The notes under the pieces were generated by a model, which made no database searches, was not told the origin of the DNA, and was given only the letters and a program-made list of their open reading frames with translations. Below are positions 1 to 11,409 of a stretch of DNA of 64,000 bases, piece after piece; position 1 is the stretch's first letter; each line of letters starts with the position of its first letter. The stretch covers positions 93,117 to 157,116 of the forward strand of contig SWBL01000086.1 of NCBI GenBank assembly GCA_024195585.1, read 5' to 3'. The DNA is from Aureobasidium sp. EXF-3400. Its lineage: Eukaryota > Ascomycota > Dothideomycetes > Dothideales > Saccotheciaceae. The position numbers were made by a program, and so were the translations under genes.

Positions 1-891
1 TCTGCACTGCAAGCTGAGTTCGACGAACACGCTGCTAAAGCCAACTGCGGTGTCTGCCCCACAGCTGCATACGCCAGAGAGCACTACTTTCCTACCGTGT
101 ATGCGACTTCCCGGGCGGACGATAAGGCCGCAAGCTCGGAATTTTCCATGCAGAACCGATGCGACTCTGAATGACGATTATTGCGCGTGGTCTCATGGAG
201 GAACAACCTCCATTAGAATCAAAATCTCAGCGATCACATATTCACGTTTTGTGTGCTTCTTCTTGTATTGCGCGGCAGGACAAGCTCATAGCGGCGGCCA
301 TCATATTCTTTTTTATCAAGTCATTGCCTGCTTTTTGAATCAGGATAGCGCAAACCCCATGTCATAGAAGTTTGAATTTGCCAATAAGAAAACACAAACC
401 GTCTCTTTGCCAAGTTCACGCACGTTCTCTTCTGTACAGGTATCTGTCTCTCGGTCATTACACTTCGCTCCAAGAGACATGAGAGTGGACAAGAGACTAG
501 GAAGACGATTTGATGATCATGCATTGGGTAAATCTGACGGGGTTCGGATCACATCTAGTCATAGCACTTTATGGGCCAATCTGATGATAATAGACAGATG
601 TCTTGCCTGCGTCAAGTTGTATTCTTGGCATGCCATCCCAAGGGTCCATGGAATCAGGCATGATTTAGCGGATGTACGTCGCTGTAGCACGCGCGAAAAT
701 AGAGTTTGCCCAGCCACGGAGTTGGACTTGACAACCATCCAACCGCTGGATCATGTGGTCTGTCAGATTTGAGACGAAAAGCCGGCCTTGTTACGTCAGT
801 GGAGTGATCGATCATACCACGGGAGAAGCTATATATCCACCTTTCTTTCGATTACAAGTTTGCCGGACTAAATCACGTTGATCGTCTGAGT
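1..891. other. No gene recognised; left edge and upstream region
   Basis: No open frame here has a recognisable domain or a convincing ATG with splice signals. The last 100 bases or so are the presumed promoter and leader of the gene starting at 892, with a TATA-like stretch (ctatatatcc) near 830-839. Confidence 0.5.
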
Positions 892-1596
892 ATGTCCTTC
901 GCTGGCATTGACGACGACGAAGACGCCATCACCCCAGCTCCTTCACTCATCCCGATGCAATCGGATTCTAGCATCCACAATTTCGAACCCCGACAACTCT
1001 CCAAAGAGTCTGGTCTTGCAACCAAGTTTCCACAGCAGCGAGACATTGCGAATCAAGCTGTGAGGGCGCACAATCTTCAACAAGATTCTCAAGATCCTGT
1101 ACAACAAGCAAGCCAGCCCTCGATTGGAAAGAGCACTATGACCATGCCTCCCAATTCTCCCAGCCATGAGACATCTGGTCCAAAGGCTAAAGCCTGGCCA
1201 AGATTCCACATGCCCAAAATCCCTCCTCTCCCGCACTCGAACAAGCACAAATCGGGAGCGTCAGACGAACGCCTCGCTACAGAGTCTACTAGTCACCCGA
1301 GAGCCAACGAAGGCTCTCAGTCGCCACCTCAAGAGCCTGTGGTTACGAGAAAAGATTCTGGCCACAGTTCCAAAGGCGTATCTATCTACCCTTGGTCCAG
1401 ATTCCTCGGCAAACGATCTGAGAGTACTCACAATTGTGATCATACAGATATGGGATCCAGTATAGATGATACCTTCGACATGTCTGGTGCAGCTGATCCC
1501 CAGCAACAAAGCTATCAGCCTGCTTCCAGCAAAAGGCGACCTAGTCTAAAGGGACTTCTTGCAAGGAAGAGCTCTGATGGTCACAGGGAATCATGA
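892..1596 (+). CDS. Hypothetical Ser/Pro-rich disordered protein
   Basis: Single-exon ATG frame of 234 residues. The composition is low in hydrophobic residues and rich in Ser, Pro, Gln, Lys and His, so the protein is predicted to be largely disordered. There is an acidic N-terminus (DDDED near residues 7-11) and a basic, Ser-rich C-terminus ending in repeated phosphosite-like Ser/Arg motifs such as RRPSLKGLLARKSS. No signal peptide, membrane segment or known catalytic domain is visible. Basic-Ser motifs of the RRxS type suggest possible basophilic kinase targets, but that is inference. A TATA-like stretch lies about 60 bases upstream of the ATG. I do not recognise the family; it could be a lineage-specific regulatory or scaffold protein. 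Absence of an in-frame stop over 700 bases with biased composition supports its being real. Confidence 0.6.
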   Translation: MSFAGIDDDEDAITPAPSLIPMQSDSSIHNFEPRQLSKESGLATKFPQQRDIANQAVRAHNLQQDSQDPVQQASQPSIGKSTMTMPPNSPSHETSGPKAKAWPRFHMPKIPPLPHSNKHKSGASDERLATESTSHPRANEGSQSPPQEPVVTRKDSGHSSKGVSIYPWSRFLGKRSESTHNCDHTDMGSSIDDTFDMSGAADPQQQSYQPASSKRRPSLKGLLARKSSDGHRES

Positions 1597-3026
1597 TGAG
1601 AAGAATCAGACTTCGGGTATCACGGCGCAACATAGCATGTCTCCAGCTGTACCACAAGAGTGTAATGTAATCGAGCTAATGTATGTTTGACTTTCACGTT
1701 CTAATCCTCCACAGTGATCATATATGATGTGAGATGGATCATCAAGGTAACAAAGAGCGTGCCGCAAACGACAAGAGACAAGTCACAGAAAAGCATCATC
1801 TTCAAATTTGCCCTCTAAGAAGGGCTATACTTGAACCAAATTCTGACTTCGTCGCCGTGCTAAATCTACCTGGGTCCTGTCCTTGTGTATTCACAAAAAG
1901 TCACACCCTCGCCACATTAAGCTCAATTCTAGAGGTTTCTCATTGAGCTGTATATACCTAACTTTTGAGCGTTGCCTACATTTCATACTAAAGACACTAA
2001 GATATCGCGGCACCATACTAAGATAGGGAACAAGTTCTAGGCTCGCTAACTGTTAGTCAAGAGCGTTGCATCGTGGAACAAGAGAGGGGACCATCTGACG
2101 TGATGTTTGATACTAGTGCCCAGCAAGTCGTTCGGTGCACTCATTAGGATGGTTCATACCAAGCAAGAACATTGTCACACGCTAGAGAAAAGTTGAACTC
2201 CGTCTTGGGGTGCAACGAGGGTGCCTTAAGCACGACATGACTCACAAAGAAGACAAAGGATATAATTCAGCATACTATCTGGGATACAGAGCAGGGTCGA
2301 CACAGTAGTTTTAATTAACGAAGAGAAATCGTAGAAACAAAGAAAATGAACGTGCCAATCTCTATCCGTCGTTGCGACCCCGATAGCTATCTTGCTGCTT
2401 TCAGCATTCCTTTTCTCTGGAAGATCTACACCGTCGTGAGAGGTTAATGCAAAAGTATATCGATGAACGAAGATGCCAAGAAGAAAAAAACGACTGCATT
2501 TAGCTGTCTTTCGTGGGACAAAGCAAGACGAATTTGGTAGCATCAGTTGATCGAAGAGTGGAAGAAACAAAGAGAATGCACAGTTTAGCTCTCCACTTAT
2601 AGCTTCGGAGGGGCATTCTTGGTCATGTTACCTGTGCCTTCCCCTTTCTGACAGCATCTCCTGCTTTCCTACGAGTATCGCTTTCCAGCACCATTAATCA
2701 CCCTGCATTTTTCTTGTTTTCTAGGAAGCATCTTTTGAACTCTCCTAATGACCCCCTTCAATCAAGTCCGACCAATCCATCACGAAAAAAAAAGAGAAAA
2801 AGAAAGAAACACACTGTTGACAGGCTTTGAGAAAAGCATGCATTGGTTGGGGCACTGCGTTGTCCGTATGCCTCAGAGAAAGTTGACCAGTCGCCCTCAG
2901 TAGTGCTGTTCACTCGGTCTCAGGCATGTGTACAAGCCATAAGAATCATCGACTGTCGGCACAAAAGAGATGCAGTGGCACAGGTTGACTGCTCGAAGCG
3001 TGTGGGTCGTGGAGAGATTGGGGACC
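1597..3026. other. Intergenic, no gene recognised
   Basis: Short frames only, none with a domain. A poly-purine stretch (runs of a with g) lies at about 2785-2810. The right part is the 3' flank of the minus-strand F-box gene. Confidence 0.5.
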
Positions 3027-4759
3027 TCAAGTGCCGCAATCGCTGAGGTGGTTGTAGGTGCCATCAGTGACGACAGTCTTGAGTGAAATCAATTCGCCAT
3101 TGTTATCAGTGTAGAGATTGAGGTTGCGAGGAGCCCACTCGATAGGATCAGGTGAGAAGTTCTTCGAGCTCGCCCGCCAAATGAGGTTTGATGGAGAAGG
3201 CTCAGCACTGACGGGTTCAGGATTTTCGAAAGATGGCCAGCCGAAAGAAGCTGCCTCGTCTACGTCAAGGGTGATGGGACTTTGATAGCCGGGGTAAACT
3301 TGAGCCAGGCGATGGCGGATTATCTGAGCCTCGTCGTAAGTGGCATTGATGTGCGCAGGCATGAGACTGGGCCAGAGACTTTCTAGAGAGCTGAATCCGA
3401 GGAGAGAAGCGGCAAGTTCATGACCAGAAACCTGAATATCATCTGTCCTGGGGTCGCCATGACGGTAGATACGGGAGATGTGCAAGCTCTTGAGGCTCGG
3501 GAGGCCACTCAAAGCTGCCAGCTCGTTGTAGGTGATCTGCATTCCTGGCTGCAGCTGAACTTGGAGAGCTACAAGCTTTGTCATGAGACCGATCATTTCG
3601 AAGGTGGATGGGTGAAGAGACACGTTCTGGCCTTCGGTGACGTGTGCAAGTGTGATCCACAGTTGTTCGACGGTAGGAATAACAGCGAGCAACAGAGCAG
3701 GTGCTAGACCACCGCCCTCGGAGAAGTTGATCTCGAGGGTTTTGATGCAAGGTAGAATTTCTTTGGCATCTTTGTCGTTCCTGAGTGCTGTCACGAATGC
3801 TTGATCGAGCTGCAAGTCTGACGATAAGTCTTCAAGGTGCGGCAGCGAGAAGACTTCGAACATGATGGCGTCGCTGAGGACAGAGTTCATATCCATTCCC
3901 AGCCTGAGGGCCTTCAGTTGACCCATAGAACGGAAGAACGTGTAAAAATCAGCAGACGAGATGCGCAAGTACGACTCCAGGGAAAGGGAGGTCAGACTGT
4001 GGCAGGTAGTGCTGATATGTGATAGCAAGTCTCTTCCAAGATGGCAGCCGAGCTCCTGCTGCTGATCATGTGTCCTGGCCCACAGATGAAGCTGTCCAAG
4101 AGATGGATTGAACATGGGCGTGACATCTTGGAGAGAACTACTCCTAAGTGCATTGCCACAGACACTCAGCTCCTTGAGTCTAGTGAAGGTTGGATAAGGC
4201 ACGCTCCCATCGGGCCAGAGCTCCTGAGGGCTTGAGATGCTCATAGTAGCCACGAAAGATGCGTAACGTGAGAGGTTCTTCGTATCAGAAACACAAGTGA
4301 CCAGGTTCTTGATGGTGGCGCGACTCCAAATGAACTGTAAAGCGACCTCGTGGAACAGGGCTGATACTCTTGACAGCTTTGATAGAGCGCTGGGATTATC
4401 TCTCAGGTGTGAGAGGATCATCTCGATCAGGTAGCTGTCACAAAGGACTTGACGATATCTGATGGACGTGCTGCACAATCTTGTCAGTCCGCTTGCCAAC
4501 CGACATGAGACGCGCAAAAGTTTTGACCTACTCAGGAGCCTGTGGGCGCTTCGTTCCCGGCTTACGGAAAACGGTCCAGTTACGTGGTTGGGCTGTGGAC
4601 TTGCTTGAGGTGGATTGATTGCTTGCAGCACGTGCGACGATGGCGGAGAAGAAATGGGCTCTGCTAGAAGCAATTGGTTCAGCGCATATATATATACTGG
4701 AAGCAATGGGTAACGACTCACTTGGCCGAGTCTGGGCCGTCTTTGGGCGGCGGACCCAT
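3027..4759 (-). CDS. F-box/LRR-like protein, copy 1
   Basis: Spliced model of 537 residues: exons 4759-4722, 4663-4532 and 4470-3027, introns 58 and 61 nt with GTGAGT and GTAGGT donors, CTGAAC and CTGAC branch sites and TAG/CAG acceptors; all phases agree. The F-box-like motif is near residues 66-110 (MILSHLRDNPSALSKLSRVS, then FIWSRATIKNLV). The rest is a series of degenerate leucine-rich segments (LTSLSLESYL, LKALRLGMDM, LEDLSSDLQL) typical of fungal F-box proteins that would dock to Skp1 and present substrates to an SCF ubiquitin ligase. No target can be inferred. Exon 1 is 38 nt and intron 2 is 61 nt, exactly as in the F-box gene at 7973-9321, so these two are probably duplicates. A longer uninterrupted frame reaches 4871 but reads through both introns and lacks homology there. 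Confidence 0.75.
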
Positions 4760-5144
4760 GATGCAGTACTTTGAGAAGGACGTGCGCTGCGGTAGATCCT
4801 AAGGCGTGGCTGGAAGATCTATGATACGAACGATTCAAGGGTAGTGTGCGTCGTGGACGACAAGGAAGCAAGATAGTTGGATGCGTTATGTTCGCTTTGG
4901 GGAGGTCGCCTTGTGAAAACGGCGGGCGAAAGAGTGAAAGCTACGCGTCGTCCTTCGCGGCTATCCTCAAGCCAACCATCAACAACATCGATGTCATCGT
5001 GCATACGTCTACAGTGTCTAAGCAGTCCAGAAGCTTTCTTGGCGATATCATCGTGCTCAGAAGACAAAGGTGTTATGGCTTTTATACAAATGAACTTGGT
5101 CAAATAGTGTCATTGACGAGTGTACCACTGCTCTTGTCTTGCCT
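4760..5144. other. Upstream region of F-box copy 1
   Basis: Lies between the 3' end of the GMC gene and the start of F-box copy 1, both on the minus strand. It must hold the F-box promoter and the GMC 3' flank; no separate gene is seen. Confidence 0.5.
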
Positions 5145-6911
5145 CTACGTACTTCTTTGCAGACCCAAATCCTCGGTGATAATGTCGGCAGCACGTTCAG
5201 CAACTGCATACACAGTTGCAAGAATGTTTCCTCTAGGGATGATGGGCATGATACTTGCATCAACAACCCTGAGGTTTCGGACGCCTTTTACGTTGAGATG
5301 ACTGTCCACCACAGCACCCAAAGAGCATGTACCACATGGATGATAGTTCGTCTTTGCATAACCTCTCACCACTTCTTTGTAATCCTCAATCGAATCCTCG
5401 GAGTATGCCTTCGGTAGTCTTCTTCCTCCGGGTACGAGGTAGGAAGCAAATGGTTCTGTCTTTGCCAGTTTATCCAGCGCTTGCATGTGTCGAGCATGGA
5501 TTTCCACATCAAGGGGGTGTGAGTGGTAGTTGAAGTCGATTTTGGGCTTGGTGTGAGGATCGGCAGAAGTGATGTGGACGCTTCCAACGGAGAAAGGATG
5601 GGACAGCATGGAGTTCAGAGAGACAAAATTTCCTTCTTCGGTATCAACATAGGGAGCCCGAGACAGAAATGTCACGGCGGTCGCTTCGTTGGCGGATTCG
5701 ATAGCCTTGCGAATGAAGTTGTTGCGCTTGCGATCAAATGGCGACCGACTCCCATCATCGACTAAGTGCTTATCGAGCAGGCCCTCCAGGTCCTCGCGTT
5801 CTACTCCATCCAAGAAAGGTGTAAGTGGCGTGTAAGAGAACATGAAGGCGCCGTTTTCTGCCAAAAGCCCAGATCGGTTCTTCTTGTACTCCTGACGGTC
5901 CTCTTCGGTGGTTGATCGGCGTGCCGGAACGTCGTTAGTAACCTCGAATGAGAGACCTGATCGCATGTGGTCTTGCAGGTTTTCTCCGACAGCCGAATTG
6001 GCGTGAACGACGTCAATGCCGTGCTCTTCAAGAATACGAGGATTGCCGATACCAGACAGCTCCAAAATCTGAGGAGTGTTAAAGGTACCGGCTGCAAGTA
6101 TGACTTCTCTCCTGGCTGAGACTCTATGGAGCACGCCATGCTGTGAGTAGGAAACACCACGGACTATTGGTCCTGAGCTGCCATCCTCGATGATCAGTTT
6201 ATGCACCAGTGCATCGGTGAAGACCTTCAAATTTGGGCGGTCGAGCACGGGATCAAGATATGCCACTCCTGCATGACTGCGTTCGTGACGGTCCCCAGTG
6301 ATATGACAGGTTGAGGTATGTCCGCCGATAGCGTGCCCAGTCAACGGATCGCTGGTGTTTTCGAGGTTCAGAGTGCGGAACGTGTTGATCCAAGTCTTGT
6401 GCAGTGCAGTAACCTTTGACGGGAATGAGGCTTGAACTGGTCCGCTTGACTTGCAGATGCTTTCATCGCTGTGAATGATGTTCAATTGCTTCTTGACTTC
6501 CTCGTTTGGCGGTACAATAGTCTGAAACTTCAGGAAATATGGCGCCAAGGTATTCCAATCCCAACCGTCATTACCAATCTCTGCCCAAATATCAATGTCG
6601 GAAGCTGAGGGATAAATGATTGCCAGCGAGTTGATCGCACTGCTGCCACCGATGGCGCGTCCACGAGGGTGCTTGATGCGTCGGTTGTTCAAGCCCGGAG
6701 CGGGCTCTGCAACGTACTGCCAATCAAACTCGGGTTTATCCAAGGTGCTGCCTGCCAGACCTGGTGTATAGACACGTTCGTCGCCGCTACGATTTTCTCC
6801 AGCTTCCAGGACGAGCACCGACATGCCGGGGTCTTCTGACAAGCGATTTGCCAAAACGCAGCCCGCAGTGCCGCCGCCAACGATGATCAGATCATACTCC
6901 GAAATTTGCAT
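5145..6911 (-). CDS. GMC family FAD-dependent oxidoreductase
   Basis: Single exon, 588 residues from the ATG at 6911; an upstream in-frame extension to 6956 has no ATG. The N-terminal Rossmann motif (YDLIIVGGGTAGCVLANRLS) binds the FAD ADP moiety, followed by the GMC signature region (HPRGRAIGGSSAINSLAIIY). A second GMC signature is GTFNTPQILELSGIGNP, and the C-terminus carries the catalytic His (YHPCGTCSLG) and the VVDASIMPIIPRGN block. The second catalytic position is Asn (PRGN), so this is a His/Asn rather than His/His enzyme, as in choline oxidase and cellobiose dehydrogenase. Such enzymes oxidise alcohols, aldehydes or sugars and pass electrons to oxygen or quinones; the substrate here cannot be told. 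No signal peptide is visible, suggesting an intracellular enzyme. Length is normal for the family. Confidence 0.92.
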   Translation of the reverse strand: MQISEYDLIIVGGGTAGCVLANRLSEDPGMSVLVLEAGENRSGDERVYTPGLAGSTLDKPEFDWQYVAEPAPGLNNRRIKHPRGRAIGGSSAINSLAIIYPSASDIDIWAEIGNDGWDWNTLAPYFLKFQTIVPPNEEVKKQLNIIHSDESICKSSGPVQASFPSKVTALHKTWINTFRTLNLENTSDPLTGHAIGGHTSTCHITGDRHERSHAGVAYLDPVLDRPNLKVFTDALVHKLIIEDGSSGPIVRGVSYSQHGVLHRVSARREVILAAGTFNTPQILELSGIGNPRILEEHGIDVVHANSAVGENLQDHMRSGLSFEVTNDVPARRSTTEEDRQEYKKNRSGLLAENGAFMFSYTPLTPFLDGVEREDLEGLLDKHLVDDGSRSPFDRKRNNFIRKAIESANEATAVTFLSRAPYVDTEEGNFVSLNSMLSHPFSVGSVHITSADPHTKPKIDFNYHSHPLDVEIHARHMQALDKLAKTEPFASYLVPGGRRLPKAYSEDSIEDYKEVVRGYAKTNYHPCGTCSLGAVVDSHLNVKGVRNLRVVDASIMPIIPRGNILATVYAVAERAADIITEDLGLQRST

Positions 6912-7972
6912 GCTGAAGATATCTTTCGGAAGAAGTGAGCTATGCGGACAGTACAAGCTTCAAGGGATCTCATTCAATCTGAGTAACGCTGCGAAAAGTA
7001 AGGCGTGTCTCGCTATAAGGAGATGGCAGACAGCAGTGCGAGTTGTGGAGAGCGTGCTTCTAGGAAATGCGACGAAGTCGAGTCAGATCTTATGTAGACA
7101 TGCCTGAGGTTTTGACCGTCTAGATTGCGAAGGAGCTATCGTCTAGTTAAGCTGACTGCCTGGCCTCAACGGATCCGTCACGTGTTGTAGCCTTTCGCTA
7201 GCTTTTACCAAGCCAATTTGCGCATTGCGCCACCTTCCTAAGACAGTAAGATAGAATTACTGGGGGCTTCATAAGGTGGATTTATCACCTTATCGTTTAG
7301 TATCAAACTGTCCACCCCGCCGTTTGGCCGTCGGAAGCCGTCAAGTGCTCAAATACTCAAACGTTTCCCCAGCGCAATCCCTCCCGCGCTCGGCCGTAAG
7401 TCCGCGAAGCTTAGCCTACCGTATACTAACTACTATATACTAGCAGTAAAGCATTCGATCGAATGATTAGGCATACCATGGGGTGATCGGGTCTCCATCC
7501 GCACAAAGACATGTGCCGCAAAATAAATTATCACCGACCGAATGGCTTGCCATTAAGGTGGAAGAACAGGAAGAGTAGAGGCACCAAAGCACAGCAAGCT
7601 CAAGATGAAATAGAATGCAAGTACGACTGTGGACCTCTCTGTCTTAATGTGACGATGGTGCAGAGCTTTATGAGCGAGCCCGCCCCCGATGATGTTAAGA
7701 CAACAAAAAAAAAACGCTTCTAAAAGAAGAATACCATAGAAGAAGGGAAAAGAAAAGCTTGTATGTATTGACCGAATCTAACCTTCGCGAACGGAACCCA
7801 CAGCAGCATGACCAAGCGCACTAACGAAGTTGGACGAACTCAAGGAAATGGATCGAGAATCTGACGAAACGTTGTGTCCCCGATATTAGCTGATCCAGGT
7901 TGGAGGGGAAGCGCCTATTCAGCTCGTCTTCGGGTTTGGTCGATGTACTGTACTCCTTCTCAGTTGAGTCAA
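6912..7972. other. Intergenic, no gene recognised
   Basis: Contains the GMC promoter on the minus strand and the 3' flank of F-box copy 2. An A-rich run lies near 7704-7712. No supported coding frame. Confidence 0.5.
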
Positions 7973-9321
7973 TTAGACACTAGAGACATGGAGGTTGTTG
8001 ACATCGTAATCGGTGTCACTATGCTGAGACCAGATCCCAAGACTGGTGAGGTTCTCCAGAGGGTATAGAGCGGCTAGATCCTGGTCGATGAGGTCCACTG
8101 CCTGGTCCAGGTGGATGCCCAGGCGTTCCAAGTTCCACAAGTTGCTGATGGCATCGCAGAAGTTTGGGTGCAATACCGATGGCCACTCGCTGGTACTGTG
8201 AATGGTCATAGTCAAACCTTCGAGTGTCGTCAAAGTCCGGAGCAGGTCGCCAGGCGTGGGGCTATCGCCTTCTGAGAAGTGGATCTCTATGAAGGTGATG
8301 CTGGGCAGAATCTCTTGAGCTTCATGGGTATTGATGAGTTCTTCCGCGAAGTCATGGCTGATGCTGGGTTTGAGACAAAGAATCTCGAGCACAGGCAAGG
8401 TAAAGACAGCAGACAGTGCCTCGCGATCCAAGACTGTCTCCAAGTCGTTTCCGAGACGCAAAGTCTTGAGATGAGGCATCCGCTGGAAGAATCGAGACAA
8501 CTGACGAGGTGTAACATTGAGGATGACATCCAGGTCGAGGACAGAGAGTCTGTGGCATGTGGCTGAGATATGGACAAAGCAATCCTTGTCAAGGAGATAA
8601 TGCTGGCGTCCTTCGAAATCCGGAGCATCGCCGTGCACTGTGAGCTTCTGCAAGTTCGAGCTGAGATAGGGGATCAGCAGCGTGCTGTTGAAAGTTTGGC
8701 TGCCGGAGGTGTAAGCTCCCAGAGTCTTGAGACGAAACAAGGCAGGGTCGATCATTCTTCCAGCGGCCCAGACCTGCTCGTAACGCCAGAGGGTAAGGTT
8801 CTTGAGAAAGGGGACGAACTCAAGTCGACGGCGAGTGTCTTGGATGTACAGCAGGTTGCTTGGCTTTGCGTCTTCCCAGAGAATGCGAGCCCCAGCCTTG
8901 AAGAAAAGCGGGCACGTTCTCATCGCTTTGGCAAGGGCCTTGGGTTCGTCCTTGAGATAGGACAAGATCATTCCTACGATGTCATATCCATGGAGTGCGC
9001 GGTGCGGCTTGACAGGCACGCTGCAGAGTGATGTTAGATACCAGTCTACCATTGCGGGGTCAGCTACAAAGGGGGACTTACACTCGGGCTTGAGTCGCGG
9101 GCGTTTGGGGGGTGATGCGCTGGCAAGGTCCAGCGTTGGTTTGAATGACTTGACATTCAGAGGTTGTTACACGAGCATCGGTGGATGCGGAGTCCGGGAT
9201 AATGCTTTCTGTAGAAGGTTCCTTTTCACTGTGACGTTGTGGTCAGGTAATGCGTGTGGTGGCTGTATGAGAGAGAGACGCACTTGATATCGCCAGGAGC
9301 TTGGTTGGAAGGCAGACCCAT
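7973..9321 (-). CDS. F-box/LRR-like protein, copy 2
   Basis: Spliced model of 410 residues: exons 9321-9284 (38 nt), 9228-9082 and 9020-7973. Introns have GTGCGT and GTAAGT donors, CTGAC and CTAAC branch sites and CACAG/TGCAG acceptors. The second exon encodes a Ser/Thr/Pro-rich linker; the F-box-like segment is at about residues 69-115 (MILSYLKDEPKALAKAMRTC, then ILWEDAKPSNLL). Leu-rich segments follow (LKTLRLGNDL, LSVLDLDVIL, LEILCLKPSI). It ends about 100 residues earlier than copy 1, stopping after a SLGIWS segment. Same exon-1 length, same phase pattern (2, 2) and same 61-nt second intron as copy 1, though protein identity is low: an old duplicate that diverged quickly. Predicted role is an SCF substrate receptor; substrate unknown. 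Confidence 0.75.
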
Positions 9322-11409
9322 TGTATCGTTATGATAGGCAGATCGTGCTTTGGCGTGATGGAATAAACAGTAACTCGATGAAGAAGAGCCTTGCGTAAGA
9401 AGATGTATGGCATGAAAGTGAAATCGTGAACGAGTGATACGAAAGAGTCTGAGGGTCATGAATTTTCTGCTATCGCCGCCAACGACGTCGTTCACCCTCT
9501 AGGTCCGAGTTCATGAAGCGATTGAACACCATCACACCGTTATAAAGGAGCAATTCTCCATGTCTTCAAGTTTTGCTCTGGACCAAGATTGGTCGGTCCT
9601 GCCATGTCTCAAAGAAATTCCTCGTGGTGCTGGTAAATGTGCAGTACATATATCCGAAGTTTTTCGTTATCAGAGAGGAAAATATATAGGATCATGTATA
9701 GGTCAAGCATTTTGTCTCATCTGTTGCTGTCGTCTCTGAAGCGGACTTGCAAGTTGCAGAGCCACTATATATTGCTGAAAGACGTAAATACAGGTAAAGG
9801 GATGATGAACCAACGGTAGAGGAATAAGAGAACGGAAGAAGCTAGAACTGGAGAGCTGTCAAATGCATACTTCCCCTTGACTCTCTTTGATTATGGTCTT
9901 CTCGCCATTGCGCTGCGCTTCTTTGCAGTCTTTCTCAGACTTTCTTTCCTCTTAAGCGCCAAGTTTGTGATTGTACGACGCTATCCCAAGACTAGTCACT
10001 TGCGTTCAATCATGACTTCCATCTGTCTGCAGAACAAACCCGTCGCTGGAAAGACTCATACAAACCCGATTCGAACAAAGAGACGACATTCTCAGTTGCA
10101 AAGCAGAAGCGTAAAGAGGGATGTCACAAAGCCTGCGCAGCAAACCATGGACTGGAACCCGGATCGAGATGGCAAGCAACGACAAAGCTATTGCACACAA
10201 AGCATCCGACAAGACCTTTCAGTCACGAACTGTCGTGTGTTTGCTAGATTCCATACCACGATGAGTTGTTACTGACGAGCCATGTCACTCCTGCTTGTTG
10301 CATATCTAAGAGCAAAGTAGAATGAGGTGCCCAATGTTAAGAATAACTTGTGGTTAGGTCAGTGCAAGTTTACGACATATTTTGTAGTAGTTTCTCATGT
10401 CACTACAAGTTTTTTGAACAATGCTCTTAAGCAAGGAAGGGTCCCTCTTGCTATCCTCCAATCACTCAAATTTGCTTGACGAACTTCAAGAGCCATGAGC
10501 AATTTGTATTCAACAGAGCCTGTCAATGGATACACCACTCATTCCGCAGTTCCTCTAGCAAACATTGCATTGACCCATATCGTTCCATGAACTCAAGGAT
10601 GTGCGAATCAGAACTTTATTAGGAGCAAACATTGTCACTACAGGCAGGGTGATACGGCCAACAAGCCGATGAAGATTGCCTCTCCGTCCTGTGAAATCGG
10701 CTACAACAAAGACCCGATCCTATCTGGACCGTGGTTCGGATACTCAGCACAGAAAAGCTTCCGTCTTGCAGCTGTCTGCGCTACTTGGAGGCATCATGTG
10801 CCAGCCGGGTACTCCGTTCATCCTCCCGCTGCGAACACGAAAGCATGGCGCCCAAGAATATGCTCATCCTCTGCGTTGAAAACTGTATGTCCAATATGTT
10901 CCATATGGCAATAGCACACGAAGTGCCAGGTGAAGCGATGCGTACCGTAAACCAGAGCCGTGCAAGCCCCGACTGTGGCTGCTTACTCTTCAGCTCACGT
11001 CCCGCGTGCCAAGTCCGCCAAGATCCCTTGTGTTCTCTTCTAAGGTAGCTACAGCAGCGGAAGTGGTAGAGCCAAGTTTCTCGTTCCGACGAGCATTGGC
11101 AACTCAATTTACTCAAGTGCCACCCAGGACTATGAACCCACTGACCTGTCTTGAGTGACACCTTCTGCCTGTGAACCAGGGGAGATACGATCGCGTGGTA
11201 TAGGTGCAGCTTCAGCTGAGATTGTGGTACAAGCACTTCCAAGAATACAGACCACAAGACTTGGTGGCATGACTGGATACTCTCGCTCTCGAAATTACGA
11301 AGGAACTGCTGCCTCGTAGATATAAATCGTTTCTCATCTGCAGCTTTGACCAAACCAGTGCAACCACTCTGACACTACTACTTTGACCTTCAATACACCG
11401 CAGAAGAAC
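9322..11409. other. Long intergenic region, no gene supported
   Basis: Two moderately long open frames (9877-10275 plus strand; 10781-11353 minus strand) show no domain, no ordered composition and no splice logic, so I do not call them. The end of the region is the promoter of the beta-helix gene. Confidence 0.45.

Noticed and set aside
4686..4696. TATATATATAT tract as a promoter element
   Set aside because: It lies inside the first intron of F-box copy 1.
6911..6956. Longer GMC N-terminus from 6956
   Set aside because: The codon at 6956 is TTG; the first ATG, at 6911, directly precedes the FAD motif.
9877..11353. Two longer open frames (132 codons plus, 190 codons minus) as genes
   Set aside because: No domain, no ordered composition, no splice support, and other frames over the same DNA are equally open.
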